DNA from: Nisaea sp.
GTDB taxonomy: Bacteria > Pseudomonadota > Alphaproteobacteria > Thalassobaculales > Thalassobaculaceae
NCBI RefSeq assembly: GCF_034670185.1
Contig: NZ_JAXMNY010000005.1
Coordinates: 62,001 to 126,000 of the forward strand
Length of the DNA: 64,000 nt
Direction of reading: 5' to 3'
In this document: positions 17,265-26,819 of the stretch, piece by piece
Layout of the letters: every line of letters starts with the position of its first letter
Position numbering within the stretch: the stretch's first letter is position 1
Notes under the pieces: model-generated
Database searches by the model: none
What the model saw: the letters and a program-made list of their open reading frames with translations, nothing else
What the model was told of the DNA's origin: nothing
Position numbers and translations under genes: made by a program

Positions 17265-19163
17265 TTATGGAAGAGATTTGACCACCGCCCTTAGCAGTGA
17301 TTCTGAATCTTCGCTTTCCGGCGGCCAGAGCAATGTCGAACAAGGCAACAACCGGGACTCTCCAGCACCGACTCGATAACGCCAGTCACGCTGAACCGGC
17401 ATCAACATCGCCACAGAGCGCGTGTCTGTAGCAACAGCCATCGGAACCAAAGCTGTTGCAAGGGTTACAACAACATCGGTAGCAGCGATGGCATCGGCGA
17501 GCCGTACGAGGTCGTCACGCACATCAAAATCAGGACGCACAACCCGGTCTGCTCCGAATATACTGATGAGCGCATCCCATTCATGCCTCTCCATGCCATA
17601 TTGCAACGGCAGGAAGACTGCGTTCTCTATGGCTTTAAGTGCAGAGAATTTCTCGAAATCGATGGAGAACGAGAGATGTTGCAACGGTTTTATGCTGCGC
17701 CAGGCAAGGCCAATGAGCCTTACAGACCGTCCCCCGGTCAGTCGATGCTTGGCTGCCGCCACCCGAGTTGGGCCTGGTCGCATCCAGCCTGCCGGTGTTT
17801 GCTCTTCCGCCAGGCCCAGCCGGTGCGGGAGGCTGAGAAGAGGCAATTGGGCCTGGTAGCTCGAAATGTCGACCTGCATATCGACATGCCTTGGCAAGGG
17901 CGTAATCGCCGGGAAGCAACGCTTAACAAGAGGCACCAGCCGGGCATCAATCTCGACCGTGAAATGCTCCGGACGACCAGCAAGTGCCGTTAAATAAGAC
18001 AACCCCCAGATTTCGTCCCCGACACCCTGCTCACCCCAGAGCAGTATTTTTCCGCCTGTAGAGCGTCCCGGCTCCCACAATGGCAGGTCAAAAGAAGCAT
18101 TTGGCCAGAGTGAACGTTCGCTGGTCGGCATCTCCGCCGGCGCGAACCACCGTCCCTCATATGCTGCGAAGCCTTCCGAATAGCGACCTGACTTCAGGAG
18201 CGCTATCGCTAGGTTGTTTTGAAATCGCAGATCCTTCGGAGCAGCGACACCAGCGCGCCGCAGGTTCGTTAACGCATCGGCGACATTGGCCATGTCCTGA
18301 AGAATTGTGCCGTAGATGAAATAGCGTTCTCCATTATGCGGATAAAGAATGGCCAATCGCCTGGCAATCGTGAGCGCCTCTTCTAGTCGTCCCATGCGCT
18401 CGAGAATCGCCGCCCGGTTGGCAAGAACCGCGAACGCTCCAGGTACCAGAATGTCAGCAAAATTGAGCAGCCTGGTCGCACGCGTGAATGAACGCCGTTC
18501 GATAAAGTAGCTTGAAGCTGCGATGTAGGCATTGAGGTTGGCGGGATCGCAGATTAGAGCCCGGCAATAGGACCGGCGACTTTCAGCACTCTTATACAGG
18601 CGTTGCTGAAGGACACCCCGCAGCCGCCATGCATCGGATAGCAGCACTGAGGATCGGAGTAGTTTCTCGACAACCTCGAGCGGCTCCAGAATCTGGCCAC
18701 CTGCGATCTGCCTCTCAACTTGACCGAGTCCCGTCCCTTCGAGGACTCCCTGAACCCAAGCACGGGACTGAAACTTCCAACGCTTCGCCCTGCTTGCCAC
18801 CAGGGCGGACAGGTTCATGGAAACCCTCGCCAAATCAGGCTGCAACAATGCCGCGCGCCTTAGGCTGACAAAAGCTTTGCCCCCTGCTTCGGCCTGCACA
18901 TGCCGGTTGGACAGGTTGATATACAGGCGAAAATCGTCGGGGATCAGGATGATAGCCCGATGCAGAAGCTGCGCGCTTCGCTCCGGCCAACTCCCGGCAA
19001 GAGCCGCCCAACGCATGCCTTCAGATGGGCTCAATAGCGCCAGTGCCTGGAAAGACTCACGTTTTTCATCGTCAGCAAGATCCCCCTGCGCAACTTGAGC
19101 GCGCAGGGTTTCCTCTAGACTAACTAACGTATTAGCGTCAGGCATATCATTGTCACTCGCCAC
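17265..19163 (-). CDS. TPR protein with GT9/GT41-like glycosyltransferase domain
   Basis: 632 residues. The N-terminal about 320 residues are helical TPR-like repeats (RLYINLSNRHVQAEAGGKAF, AVLANRAAILERMGRLEEAL). The C-terminal half has ILLWGEQGVGDEIWGLSYL, IGLAWRSIKPLQHLSF and TDVVVTLATALVPMAVATD. These are the same donor-lobe motifs as in the proteins at 3430, 9795 and 11156. It lies directly upstream of the RTX gene on the same strand, 459 bases away. A gap of 22 bases separates it from the Gfo/Idh/MocA gene upstream, so those two are probably co-transcribed. It is a candidate protein glycosyltransferase with unknown target. Confidence 0.85.
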   Translation of the reverse strand: MASDNDMPDANTLVSLEETLRAQVAQGDLADDEKRESFQALALLSPSEGMRWAALAGSWPERSAQLLHRAIILIPDDFRLYINLSNRHVQAEAGGKAFVSLRRAALLQPDLARVSMNLSALVASRAKRWKFQSRAWVQGVLEGTGLGQVERQIAGGQILEPLEVVEKLLRSSVLLSDAWRLRGVLQQRLYKSAESRRSYCRALICDPANLNAYIAASSYFIERRSFTRATRLLNFADILVPGAFAVLANRAAILERMGRLEEALTIARRLAILYPHNGERYFIYGTILQDMANVADALTNLRRAGVAAPKDLRFQNNLAIALLKSGRYSEGFAAYEGRWFAPAEMPTSERSLWPNASFDLPLWEPGRSTGGKILLWGEQGVGDEIWGLSYLTALAGRPEHFTVEIDARLVPLVKRCFPAITPLPRHVDMQVDISSYQAQLPLLSLPHRLGLAEEQTPAGWMRPGPTRVAAAKHRLTGGRSVRLIGLAWRSIKPLQHLSFSIDFEKFSALKAIENAVFLPLQYGMERHEWDALISIFGADRVVRPDFDVRDDLVRLADAIAATDVVVTLATALVPMAVATDTRSVAMLMPVQRDWRYRVGAGESRLLPCSTLLWPPESEDSESLLRAVVKSLP

Positions 19164-19185
19164 GTCCGAATGACCCGCGCAAGGG

Positions 19186-20262
19186 TTAGAGCCCCAGGCG
19201 CTCTGATTTCGGAGCGTCCTTAAGCTGGACCCATCCGCCTACTTCCATGCTCCGGTATAGGGCATGAAGGAAGGCCAGAGCCTTGCTGCCTTCATCAACG
19301 GAAACGGGAACGTCCGTCTTCCCTGCCCGCCAATAATCGATAACTTCGCGAATATAGGGACCGTGCCCGAGGCCATAGCTGGTCGGCACCTCCTGCGAGA
19401 AGGCGGCCTGTACGTCTTCATCGCCAGCTTGCGGCTCGATCGATTCCCAGGTCTCAACCAGATTGATGGCCCGGCCGCCGACCTTGGCCAGGGCTTTGTC
19501 GCCGACGATATGGAGGGAGGCCTCGAAATCCCGCGGGCGGGCGGCTGTCGTGGCTTCGATGGTACCCATAGCACCATTCTCGAATCGCACGATTGCTGTC
19601 GCCGTATCCTCGGCCTCCAGTTTATTAATCACCGCCCGGCCCTGGGCGCAAACTGCTTCGATCGGGCCGCCGAGCCAACGCATGGCATCAATATGATGGA
19701 TCGCCTGCTGGGAAAGCACCCCGCCATCCATCCGCCAGCGGCCATGCCAAGGATCGTCATAATAGGACTGGTCCCGGCTCCAGTGCACCCGGATGCCGAC
19801 TGAAACCAGCTTACCAAACCTGCCCTCATCCATCGCGCTTCGCAGGAACCGCATTGCCGGATTATATCGGTTCTGTTTGATTTCGGCACAGATCAAGCCA
19901 CGCTCACGGGCAATCCGCGACAACTCCTCGGCATGCTCCAGACGCAGAGCGACCGGCTTTTCGACAATCACATTGATGCCGGCCTCAAGCGCCTTCTTCG
20001 CATGCTCGTAGTGATTCCCCGACTCGGTCAGAATGCAAAGCAGGTCCGGTTTCTCGGAGAGCAGCGCATCCATGTCGGCAACCACCGGACTGCCGCCAAT
20101 ATCACCGGCGAAAGATTCCGACTTGGAGCGGTCGAGGTCCGTCACCGCCACGACATCCGCAATATCCGTCAGCTCGTCGCGGAACACCTCCCGGTATCGC
20201 GCCGAAACCCGGCCGCACCCCAGAACGCCTATCCGGGCGCGATTTGCCCTGTTCGCTTCCAT
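19186..20262 (-). CDS. Gfo/Idh/MocA-family sugar oxidoreductase
   Basis: An NAD(P)-dependent oxidoreductase of about 358 residues. The Rossmann motif IGVLGCGRVSARY is at the N-terminus, the family motif EKPVAL follows after the nucleotide domain, and GGVLSQQAIHHIDAMRWLGG supplies the active-site histidine region. I choose the ATG at 20262 because AAGGTGAGG precedes it; the frame continues upstream to 20301. In glycan clusters, WbpB-type members oxidise C3 of a UDP-uronate before amination. With the UDP-sugar dehydrogenase at 33449 such a role is possible. The substrate cannot be read from sequence. Confidence 0.85.
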   Translation of the reverse strand: MEANRANRARIGVLGCGRVSARYREVFRDELTDIADVVAVTDLDRSKSESFAGDIGGSPVVADMDALLSEKPDLLCILTESGNHYEHAKKALEAGINVIVEKPVALRLEHAEELSRIARERGLICAEIKQNRYNPAMRFLRSAMDEGRFGKLVSVGIRVHWSRDQSYYDDPWHGRWRMDGGVLSQQAIHHIDAMRWLGGPIEAVCAQGRAVINKLEAEDTATAIVRFENGAMGTIEATTAARPRDFEASLHIVGDKALAKVGGRAINLVETWESIEPQAGDEDVQAAFSQEVPTSYGLGHGPYIREVIDYWRAGKTDVPVSVDEGSKALAFLHALYRSMEVGGWVQLKDAPKSERLGL

Positions 20263-20333
20263 CCTCACCTTACTCCGCTTACTTCTTGCAAAGCGCTCCA
20301 CCCGAAATACGGCAGCGCCATTAATGTTGCCCG

Positions 20334-21353
20334 TCAGACTTTTTCGCTATCATCACCCAAATAGGCGAACCAGGTCTTTGTCGCGTCCGCGATTGAATCC
20401 GGATCCCAGAGCGGGGCATCCTTCCAGCGTTCGATATCCGCCAGCATCCGGGCCACACCATCCTCAAAGGAAACTTCCGGCGCCCAGCCCAGCTCGCCCT
20501 GCAGCTTGGAGATATCCGCCCACGTTACGTCGGGCTCGCCCGGCCGTTTCGGAACATAGACCACCTCGCCACCAATCAATTCGACAAGCCGGTTGATAGA
20601 TTGCGGACTGCCACCGCCCGCATTGTAGATTTCGCCGGAATTCTCCGTCAGCGCGGCGGCATGAAATGCGCGCGCCAGGTCAGAGGCATAAATGAAATCT
20701 CGTCGCTGTGTGCCGTCACCGACGACCGTGAAAGGTTTCCCAGCGAGCTTTTGACGCAGGAAAACACCGAAGACGGCGCCATAGGCTCCGGTCGTCCGGA
20801 CCCGAGTACCGTAAGCATTAAAAATACGTACCGAGTTGGCTGGCAGCCCATAGACCTGATGCCAGTGCAAAACCGCCTGCTCGCCCTGATATTTGCTAAG
20901 AGCATAGGGATATTGGGGCTGTGCGGGATGCTGCTCAGTGGTCGGCGTGTCAGCCAACCCGTAACAGGACGACGAAGCGGCATAGACGAGCTTCTCGACA
21001 TTCGCCTCCCGCGCGCATTCGAGAACATGGACAGTGCCTTGTACATTCGTCGCCATATAATCGATCGGCCGCTCGATTGATGGTACGATATCGCCGATTC
21101 CGGCGAAGTGGTAGACGAGCCGTGCCCCTTCGAAGGCAGACCGCATGGACTCGATATCCCGGATGTCCGCCTCAAAAATCTTGAGATCCGTATTGTCTGC
21201 ATGGTGCTTTAGATTCGAGCGATGGCCGCCCGCAAAATTGTCGACCACATTTACACGGAACCCCTCGGACAACAGGAGGTCGACCATGTGGCTCCCAATG
21301 AAACCGGCTCCACCGGTAACGACCGCGATCCCGCGTTCGCTGTTCCCAATCAT
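20334..21353 (-). CDS. NAD-dependent sugar epimerase/dehydratase (extended SDR)
   Basis: A 339-residue extended short-chain dehydrogenase like UDP-glucose 4-epimerases. The NAD motif is VVTGGAGFIGSHMVD. The catalytic serine lies in AASSSCYG and the Y-x3-K dyad in YALSKYQGE. Late motifs RRDFIYASDLARAF and the NAGGG segment are also typical. The ATG at 21353 is preceded by GGGGGA. It is transcribed with the MocA-family gene 71 bases downstream. It likely makes a galacto- or related sugar nucleotide for the glycosyltransferases around it. Confidence 0.88.
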   Translation of the reverse strand: MIGNSERGIAVVTGGAGFIGSHMVDLLLSEGFRVNVVDNFAGGHRSNLKHHADNTDLKIFEADIRDIESMRSAFEGARLVYHFAGIGDIVPSIERPIDYMATNVQGTVHVLECAREANVEKLVYAASSSCYGLADTPTTEQHPAQPQYPYALSKYQGEQAVLHWHQVYGLPANSVRIFNAYGTRVRTTGAYGAVFGVFLRQKLAGKPFTVVGDGTQRRDFIYASDLARAFHAAALTENSGEIYNAGGGSPQSINRLVELIGGEVVYVPKRPGEPDVTWADISKLQGELGWAPEVSFEDGVARMLADIERWKDAPLWDPDSIADATKTWFAYLGDDSEKV

Positions 21354-21476
21354 TGAAACCAATCCCCCTGTTGAATTCCGAACCCATCTTCACGATAACT
21401 CGCTGCTTAGCACAAGAAGTGGCAATTCGGACAGCACGACCCAATTCGCTGCATCTTATGACAGGATGGGCGTGTG

Positions 21477-21914
21477 ATGCCGACTAAATGGGTTCTCGAA
21501 TCCGATCTGATTTTCCTAGAGCCAGCAGCGCGTTTTGCCGGACTGAACCCGAATGCCGTTCGTGAGTACCCGGGGCCGACGAAAGTTGCCGCCCTGATCT
21601 ATCCGTCTCCCTTTTGCCAGAACTCCATCGACTGGATGCGTGCCTTGTCGCACCTTGTAGCCCGCAATCGGGACTTCGAGCTGTTTCTGGTCAATGTGAA
21701 ATCCGAAAGCGATATGCGGGAAAGCAGCAGGACACGAGTTTATCCCGTTCTCGATGACCAGATCCTCACGCTTCTGAACCAGATAAACCAAGCCGATACG
21801 TTAAACCTCGCGCAACAAAGCCGCAGGGTGGAAAACATCTTGGAGCGCCTCAAACAGCGCGCATCCGAAGCCCTGCGCGATGAAATCGCCTATTTGTACA
21901 ACAAAGAGCGATAG
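21477..21914 (+). CDS. Hypothetical protein, 145 residues
   Basis: I do not recognise this protein. It starts MPTKWVLESDLIFLEP and has no signal peptide or transmembrane segment. A helical, charged C-terminal half (RRVENILERLKQRASEALRD) could form a coiled coil or dimer interface. It lies alone on the plus strand between the epimerase, which diverges from it, and a small lipoprotein gene. Codon third positions look coding. A GTG directly before the chosen ATG is an alternative start. Confidence 0.6.
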   Translation: MPTKWVLESDLIFLEPAARFAGLNPNAVREYPGPTKVAALIYPSPFCQNSIDWMRALSHLVARNRDFELFLVNVKSESDMRESSRTRVYPVLDDQILTLLNQINQADTLNLAQQSRRVENILERLKQRASEALRDEIAYLYNKER

Positions 21915-22049
21915 CACGTGCTCCTGGCTAAGCGCGACCGCAGCATGCCGGCCTCTTGAACGGAAACACCGCATCGACTAATGAACTCTATTAGGTCTCG
22001 CGGGCGTCTGTTTAGCCTCGACGCGACGCCACTACCAGATCAGGTCCCA

Positions 22050-22421
22050 ATGAAACAGATTCTTGCATCCATTGCTCTCGTATTGAGTCTAGCAGCCTGT
22101 AAGTCAGAGGAAGAAGCCATCGATGGCCGGTGGGTCGGCACGATTTCGGATGAAGCGCGCAAAGAACTCCGGATTGACGGCAAAATTGCCGATGACACAT
22201 TCGTCGTAGTGTTCGAGCCAGATGCCATTCATCTGAACGACACAGTTCGCATGGCTGAATATCTTTCGAACAAAGGACGGACGCTGGTCAAATTCAAGAA
22301 TGAAAACCGCGTCATGACCATCTACTTCGACGAGGACGATAAAAATAAGATCCGCATGACGGCCGTCAGCTATTTCCGCGGAAAAATCTACGAATTCGAA
22401 CTGGAACGAGATAGCGACTAA
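22050..22421 (+). CDS. Small putative lipoprotein
   Basis: About 123 residues. The start MKQILASIALVLSLAACKSEE is a clear lipoprotein signal: a short basic N-region, a hydrophobic core and a LAAC lipobox with cysteine at position 17. The mature part (DGRWVGTISDEARKEL and later KIRMTAVSYFRGKIYEFEL) looks like a small beta-rich domain of about 105 residues. An in-frame upstream start at 21981 would bury the signal peptide and is rejected. The function is unknown; it should be anchored in the inner or outer membrane. Confidence 0.75.
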   Translation: MKQILASIALVLSLAACKSEEEAIDGRWVGTISDEARKELRIDGKIADDTFVVVFEPDAIHLNDTVRMAEYLSNKGRTLVKFKNENRVMTIYFDEDDKNKIRMTAVSYFRGKIYEFELERDSD

Positions 22422-22689
22422 CGGAATAAATTCCGGCGTAGGACCTCGGGCCAGAATACAACCACAACACATTGGAATTTCCCCGCATGCCTCCTCACGC
22501 TGAGGGTAATTTCCAACGCGGCAGGTGGTTCGGAATTTGAGGCCTCAATCGAGGATATTACCGAGCAAGTGAAATTGGCTTATCAGAACCCTAAGACCGG
22601 TATCGAGATCAGCTTGCATAAAGTACAAAGGGTGCATGCGCTTTCCTGGGGCCTACAGGTGAGCCAATTGCTCACAGCCATTGAAACTG

Positions 22690-23796
22690 ATGACCCTTCC
22701 TGAATCCGAACCGGAATCTATGGGCAGCCGCCCGGTGCATGCGATCGGCTGGTTCGATGGGCGTTTCGGATACAACGTTCACACCCGGAATTTCTTCGAT
22801 AATCTTTCAAGATTGATACCTGTCGCGGCCTCGCCACTGATTGGCCTGGACGGGCCATGGCAACAAGATCGTGCCATCCTGACAGCGTCTACGGAACTTG
22901 CTCCCCGCGCGACCATCGCCCTGCTGTACGGCGATATGATGGACATTCTCGACGGCGCCCCCGGTAAACGGATTGCTTATACTGTCTGGGAATCGACCGA
23001 ATTCCCGGCCGGCTGGCTGGATCAGCTAAAGCGCGCCGACGAGATATGGATTCCGACGGCCTGGGGCCGCTCCGTACTTATCGACAACGGGATATCAGCC
23101 GATCAGATACACATCATGCCGGAAGGCGTCGACCCTGATGTGTTCAACCCTGAAATAGAACCTACCAACGCACTGATGGCATATGAAGGGTTCAAGTTTT
23201 TGAATGTCGGACGCTTCGAAACCCGCAAAGGGACAGAGCTTCTCATCAAGAGCTTCGATGCGGAATTCGGCCCCGGCGATGCGGTACGCCTTGTCCTCTC
23301 TTGCGACAATCATCACGATCCGGATTTCGATATAGGACGTATCCTAAGGGAAATGCGGCTTCAGCGCCCGGATCGGATTGTCATTATCCCTCCCGTACGA
23401 AGCCATGCCCGGTTCGCCGAGCTGTATCGCGCCTGCGATGCGTTCGTTTCCCCGTTCCGGGCCGAAGGCTGGGGGCTTCCAATCTGTGAGGCCATGGCCT
23501 GCGCATTACCCGTGATCGCAACGAACTATAGCGGCCCCACCGGCTTCATGGACGACTCGGCCTATCGCCTTTCCTATAAACTGGCCCCGATTGAGGACAA
23601 TTATTATCAATCGGCCGCCAATGTTGGCGGGTTTTGGGCCGAACCTGATGCCCAGCATCTGCGAAAATTGATGCGCGAGGTTTACGAGAACAGGGAAGAT
23701 GCGGCCAAGCGCGGGCGCGCCGGGTCCCGCCACATCCTGGGTAATTTCACATGGATGGATGCAGCCCGGAAAGCTATGGAAGTCCTATCAAGCTGA
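22690..23796 (+). CDS. GT4-family glycosyltransferase
   Basis: About 368 residues with both GT-B lobes. FGYNVHTRNFFDNL is at the N-terminal acceptor lobe, FLNVGRFETRKGTELLI opens the donor lobe, and FRAEGWGLPICEAMACALPVI contains the complete E-x7-E motif. The start is uncertain: ATG at 22690 or 22720, or a TTG at 22681. A short inverted repeat (gtgagc / gctcac, 22659-22675) lies just upstream. The 3' end overlaps the convergent gene at 23788 by 9 bases. It is predicted to extend a surface or protein glycan. Confidence 0.87.
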   Translation: MTLPESEPESMGSRPVHAIGWFDGRFGYNVHTRNFFDNLSRLIPVAASPLIGLDGPWQQDRAILTASTELAPRATIALLYGDMMDILDGAPGKRIAYTVWESTEFPAGWLDQLKRADEIWIPTAWGRSVLIDNGISADQIHIMPEGVDPDVFNPEIEPTNALMAYEGFKFLNVGRFETRKGTELLIKSFDAEFGPGDAVRLVLSCDNHHDPDFDIGRILREMRLQRPDRIVIIPPVRSHARFAELYRACDAFVSPFRAEGWGLPICEAMACALPVIATNYSGPTGFMDDSAYRLSYKLAPIEDNYYQSAANVGGFWAEPDAQHLRKLMREVYENREDAAKRGRAGSRHILGNFTWMDAARKAMEVLSS

Positions 23797-24705
23797 AAGG
23801 GCTCTTTCGGTCAGCCGCTTCCAAACCTCCAGATTGTCACCAAAAGTAGCATCCACGCTGTTTTCTATAGCTGTTTCAAACGCTCGGTCGATGAGTTGCC
23901 GATGCCACACCGGATCGGCTGCCAGACGCAGAAGGCCATCTGACAGCTCTTCTGCAACAGTCTCAAGTGTCGCACTGTTGATCCAGATACCGTTTTCCGG
24001 ACATGCAACATCGCGCAAACCTCCGCCATGCGTTCCAGCAACCACAATGCCTGATGCCATAGCGTCAAGAAGGGGGAGAGCACTACCGCAGAGCCCTCTG
24101 AGAGAGATAAGAACATCACAGCCCGCAAGATTATCTCGCCACTCCTCGAGGGCTTCAGCATCCAGATCAACCCACTCACATTCAGCAAGCTCGGGCCAGC
24201 CTCGTGTCAAGATACCTTTGATGAAATCAATCGCGAACTGACTACTCCCAAAACAGCCGATCCGTGACACCTGCAAGTGGTCCACGATGTTTCGAGCACT
24301 GGGATTAAAGTCCAGATATTCCGCTGATATTCGAAGTGTTTCGACCGACTTCCCAAGGGCGAATTTTTGTAACATCCGACCCGATTCCTCGCCCGGAGCA
24401 AGCGTAGCAAGCACAAGGTCGGAGGTGCTAATCCAATGATGGTCGATTTTGAAAAATATATAGGGATTCCAGACGATAGGCGCATGGGGGATCCGTCGCT
24501 CATCAAGATAGCGACGCAGGAACTTCCGGCACGCGACATCAAACACCGCAATTGCACCGTGATCAGGCAGATGGTGTGCATCATCTGAGAACTCGTAAAG
24601 ACCTGCTTCCAGACCTACTGCACGTAACCGATCGATCTGTCCCTGATAGAAACGCCGCTTCTCTGCACGCGCGGGTTCTCCCTCCGCCAGAACAAAGCCA
24701 ATCAC
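23788..24705 (-). CDS. Degenerate GT-B glycosyltransferase-like protein
   Basis: 305 residues with a GT-B-like layout related to the gene just upstream at 24702. Where active GT4 enzymes have E-x7-E, this one reads GLCGSALPLLDAMASGIVVAG, so both glutamates are lost. It keeps the following GTHGGGLRDV, matching GYHGGGGLDY of its neighbour. The pair looks like a tandem duplication with one copy degenerate or altered in donor binding. The start overlaps the upstream stop (ATGA). It may be a non-catalytic partner or use a different donor; this is inference. Confidence 0.7.
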   Translation of the reverse strand: MIGFVLAEGEPARAEKRRFYQGQIDRLRAVGLEAGLYEFSDDAHHLPDHGAIAVFDVACRKFLRRYLDERRIPHAPIVWNPYIFFKIDHHWISTSDLVLATLAPGEESGRMLQKFALGKSVETLRISAEYLDFNPSARNIVDHLQVSRIGCFGSSQFAIDFIKGILTRGWPELAECEWVDLDAEALEEWRDNLAGCDVLISLRGLCGSALPLLDAMASGIVVAGTHGGGLRDVACPENGIWINSATLETVAEELSDGLLRLAADPVWHRQLIDRAFETAIENSVDATFGDNLEVWKRLTERALSA

Positions 24706-25637
24706 AGGAAAGATCTCCAGAAACCGAGAAGCGCATCATCCATTGCCTGGTCCGTGTATCCGGCAACAGTATGACGCCCAGCCTCCACCAATCCGGCAAG
24801 TGCATCGGGGTCAGCACGCAATGACATAATCGTCTCACCTAGCAGGTGAACCAGATTGTCCGGCGTCGCCTCATCGTACCAACGACCATTAGCTGGCGTC
24901 GCATAGTCCAGACCACCACCACCATGATATCCGACCACGACACAACCTGCGGCCATCGCCTCGAGAGGTGGGAGCCCAAGCCCTTCATTCCGGCTAAGCG
25001 AAAGGAACACGGCACTTTCCGCCATAATCGCGGCGACGTCTCTTGGGTGCCTGTTATGAATACTGGCAAAGGGCGTTACCGCGATATCCGGGTACAGATA
25101 CCGCAAACCATACATAACCGAACCGAATTCGATCATACGCTTGCGCGGCATATAGCAAATCTGGACTTTTTTCTCGCCCGCCGGGCCTATGAGTGGCCGA
25201 ATTGCGGGACGGATGACAACCGGATTCGCAATATTGTGGACATCGCGCAGGTACGCGGCGATCGGCTCTGATACACAGAGAAAAGTATCAATCGGGAAAT
25301 CCGATAACCGTTCGTGAGGCTGCAATGTTCCTCCGAGAAAATAATGATTCTGACAGAAGAAAACGCGCCTCACAGGCATAGACAAGAAACGGTCAAAAAC
25401 GTGCCTGGGTAACGAATCATGCATGACAAGGATGTCGTCAGGACGAATGGCCAGCTGTTTGCTGTTCTCGAAAACAGCCTCTTGATCGACCCAGGACGGA
25501 AGCCCGCCTTCATGCGTGCTGGCCAATTTTGCGTCGAAGCCAGCCCGCCTCAGGCTCGCGACATGAGCCGCCTGCACGATCACGCCACCTATCGGCTGAT
25601 CAAGATTCCTCACCGTCAAATAAACTATCTGAACCAT
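24702..25637 (-). CDS. GT4-like glycosyltransferase
   Basis: 311 residues. The N-terminus MVQIVYLTVRNLDQPIGGV is followed by FFCQNHYFLGGTL in the acceptor lobe and LSLSRNEGLGLPPLEAM, an intact E-x7-E donor motif. It is shorter than usual GT4 proteins because the acceptor lobe is compact. It is co-transcribed with the paralogue downstream through a 4-base overlap, and starts 23 bases after the stop of legG. That makes the legB-legC-legG genes and these two glycosyltransferases one likely transcript, which suggests they act on a legionaminic-type glycan. Confidence 0.82.
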   Translation of the reverse strand: MVQIVYLTVRNLDQPIGGVIVQAAHVASLRRAGFDAKLASTHEGGLPSWVDQEAVFENSKQLAIRPDDILVMHDSLPRHVFDRFLSMPVRRVFFCQNHYFLGGTLQPHERLSDFPIDTFLCVSEPIAAYLRDVHNIANPVVIRPAIRPLIGPAGEKKVQICYMPRKRMIEFGSVMYGLRYLYPDIAVTPFASIHNRHPRDVAAIMAESAVFLSLSRNEGLGLPPLEAMAAGCVVVGYHGGGGLDYATPANGRWYDEATPDNLVHLLGETIMSLRADPDALAGLVEAGRHTVAGYTDQAMDDALLGFWRSFL

Positions 25638-25660
25638 CAGTTTACGGCGCCGCCTGCTGC

Positions 25661-26815
25661 TTATAACGGATCGTGGTAGCGCTTCATGCCTATACCGGCG
25701 AAAGGCGCTGCTGCCCGGAGGCGTTCGATGATCCGTTTAGTCGCCCGACCGTCGCCGTATGGATTGTCCATATCGGAACAATCCATCGCGGAAGCCTTAG
25801 CAATCGCAGTGGCGATAGCATCCCGTTCCGGCGGACAGTCAATCACTGATGAAGCCCGTATCCGGCCATCCTGACGGGTACCGATATTGACCGTCGGTAT
25901 GCCGAAAGACGGTGCCTCATAGAGGCCGCTGGAAGAATTCCCCACGACCATCGAAGCATGGCGCAACGCCGAGAGATACAGCAATTGACCGAGCGACTCG
26001 CGGGCAATGATCCGGGATGAGCGCGCGGTAGCAGCCTCCAGAGCCTCGTTGAGGGCCGCGCCACCACTATCGGCATTGGCATAGGTGACAAGCGACACGT
26101 GATCCGCCGGAAGCGCCTCGAGCGCGGTCAGAAGCTCGCCAAACTGCTCTACGGGTGAGCCTTTATCTGCGGTCGCCGGATGGAAGGTCACGACGAGCAA
26201 GTGTTTGCCGAGCGGCGCTCCAACTCGCCGCTCCACCTCGTCTTTCGACAGCAACTCGAGAGAGCGGATCGAATCGAGCGCCGGTGTGCCGGTCGTATGC
26301 ACTGTCGCCGGGTCCTCCCCCATCCGGACCAGACGCGCGCTGGCCTCATCATTGGTGGTGAAGTGCAGGTTCGAGAATTTCGAGATCGCGTGCCTCAGCC
26401 CGTCATCAAGCGAGCCTGACGTGACATCGCCACCGGCAATATGCGCAATGGGAATATTCAGCAGATAGGCAGCCGACGCAGCGGCAAAGGTTTCGAAACG
26501 GTCCCCCAGCAACAGTACGAGATCCGGTCGCTTCAGACTCCATGCTTTGGTGAAACCGGCCATCCCGGCACTGGTCGACAGCGCGATCTCTTCATGAGAG
26601 CCGCCAGTCGCCTCGCAATCGATCCGGCCGGCGATCTCGAAGCCCGCAGATTCAACCTCTTCAACCGTGTTTCCGAACCGGGGCGACAGGTGCATGCCGG
26701 TGACATAGAGATCGAGCGCAAAATCCGGCTCCGCTAGAATAGCTTCCAGAACCGGTTTCTGGATGCCGAAATCAGCGCGACTGCCGGTCACGCCGGCGAC
26801 GATCTGGCGCTGCAT
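25661..26815 (-). CDS. legG: Hydrolysing UDP-sugar 2-epimerase (LegG/NeuC type)
   Basis: 384 residues, the usual length of hydrolysing 2-epimerases. The motifs VTGSRADFGIQKPVL (the NeuC/LegG form), LLGDRFETFAAASAAYLLN and IAHIAGGDVTSGSLDD fit the NeuC/LegG branch rather than WecB. NeuC hydrolyses UDP-GlcNAc to ManNAc. LegG acts on the 2,4-diacetamido-trideoxy sugar made by LegB and LegC. The neighbours favour LegG: it starts 4 bases after the legC stop. Its free hexose product would go to NeuB/LegI at 55312. Confidence 0.88.
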   Translation of the reverse strand: MQRQIVAGVTGSRADFGIQKPVLEAILAEPDFALDLYVTGMHLSPRFGNTVEEVESAGFEIAGRIDCEATGGSHEEIALSTSAGMAGFTKAWSLKRPDLVLLLGDRFETFAAASAAYLLNIPIAHIAGGDVTSGSLDDGLRHAISKFSNLHFTTNDEASARLVRMGEDPATVHTTGTPALDSIRSLELLSKDEVERRVGAPLGKHLLVVTFHPATADKGSPVEQFGELLTALEALPADHVSLVTYANADSGGAALNEALEAATARSSRIIARESLGQLLYLSALRHASMVVGNSSSGLYEAPSFGIPTVNIGTRQDGRIRASSVIDCPPERDAIATAIAKASAMDCSDMDNPYGDGRATKRIIERLRAAAPFAGIGMKRYHDPL

Positions 26816-26819
26816 GCCG

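Noticed and set aside
25661..26815. Non-hydrolysing UDP-GlcNAc 2-epimerase (WecB)
   Set aside because: The N-terminal TGSRADFG and the legB-legC context match the hydrolysing NeuC/LegG type.
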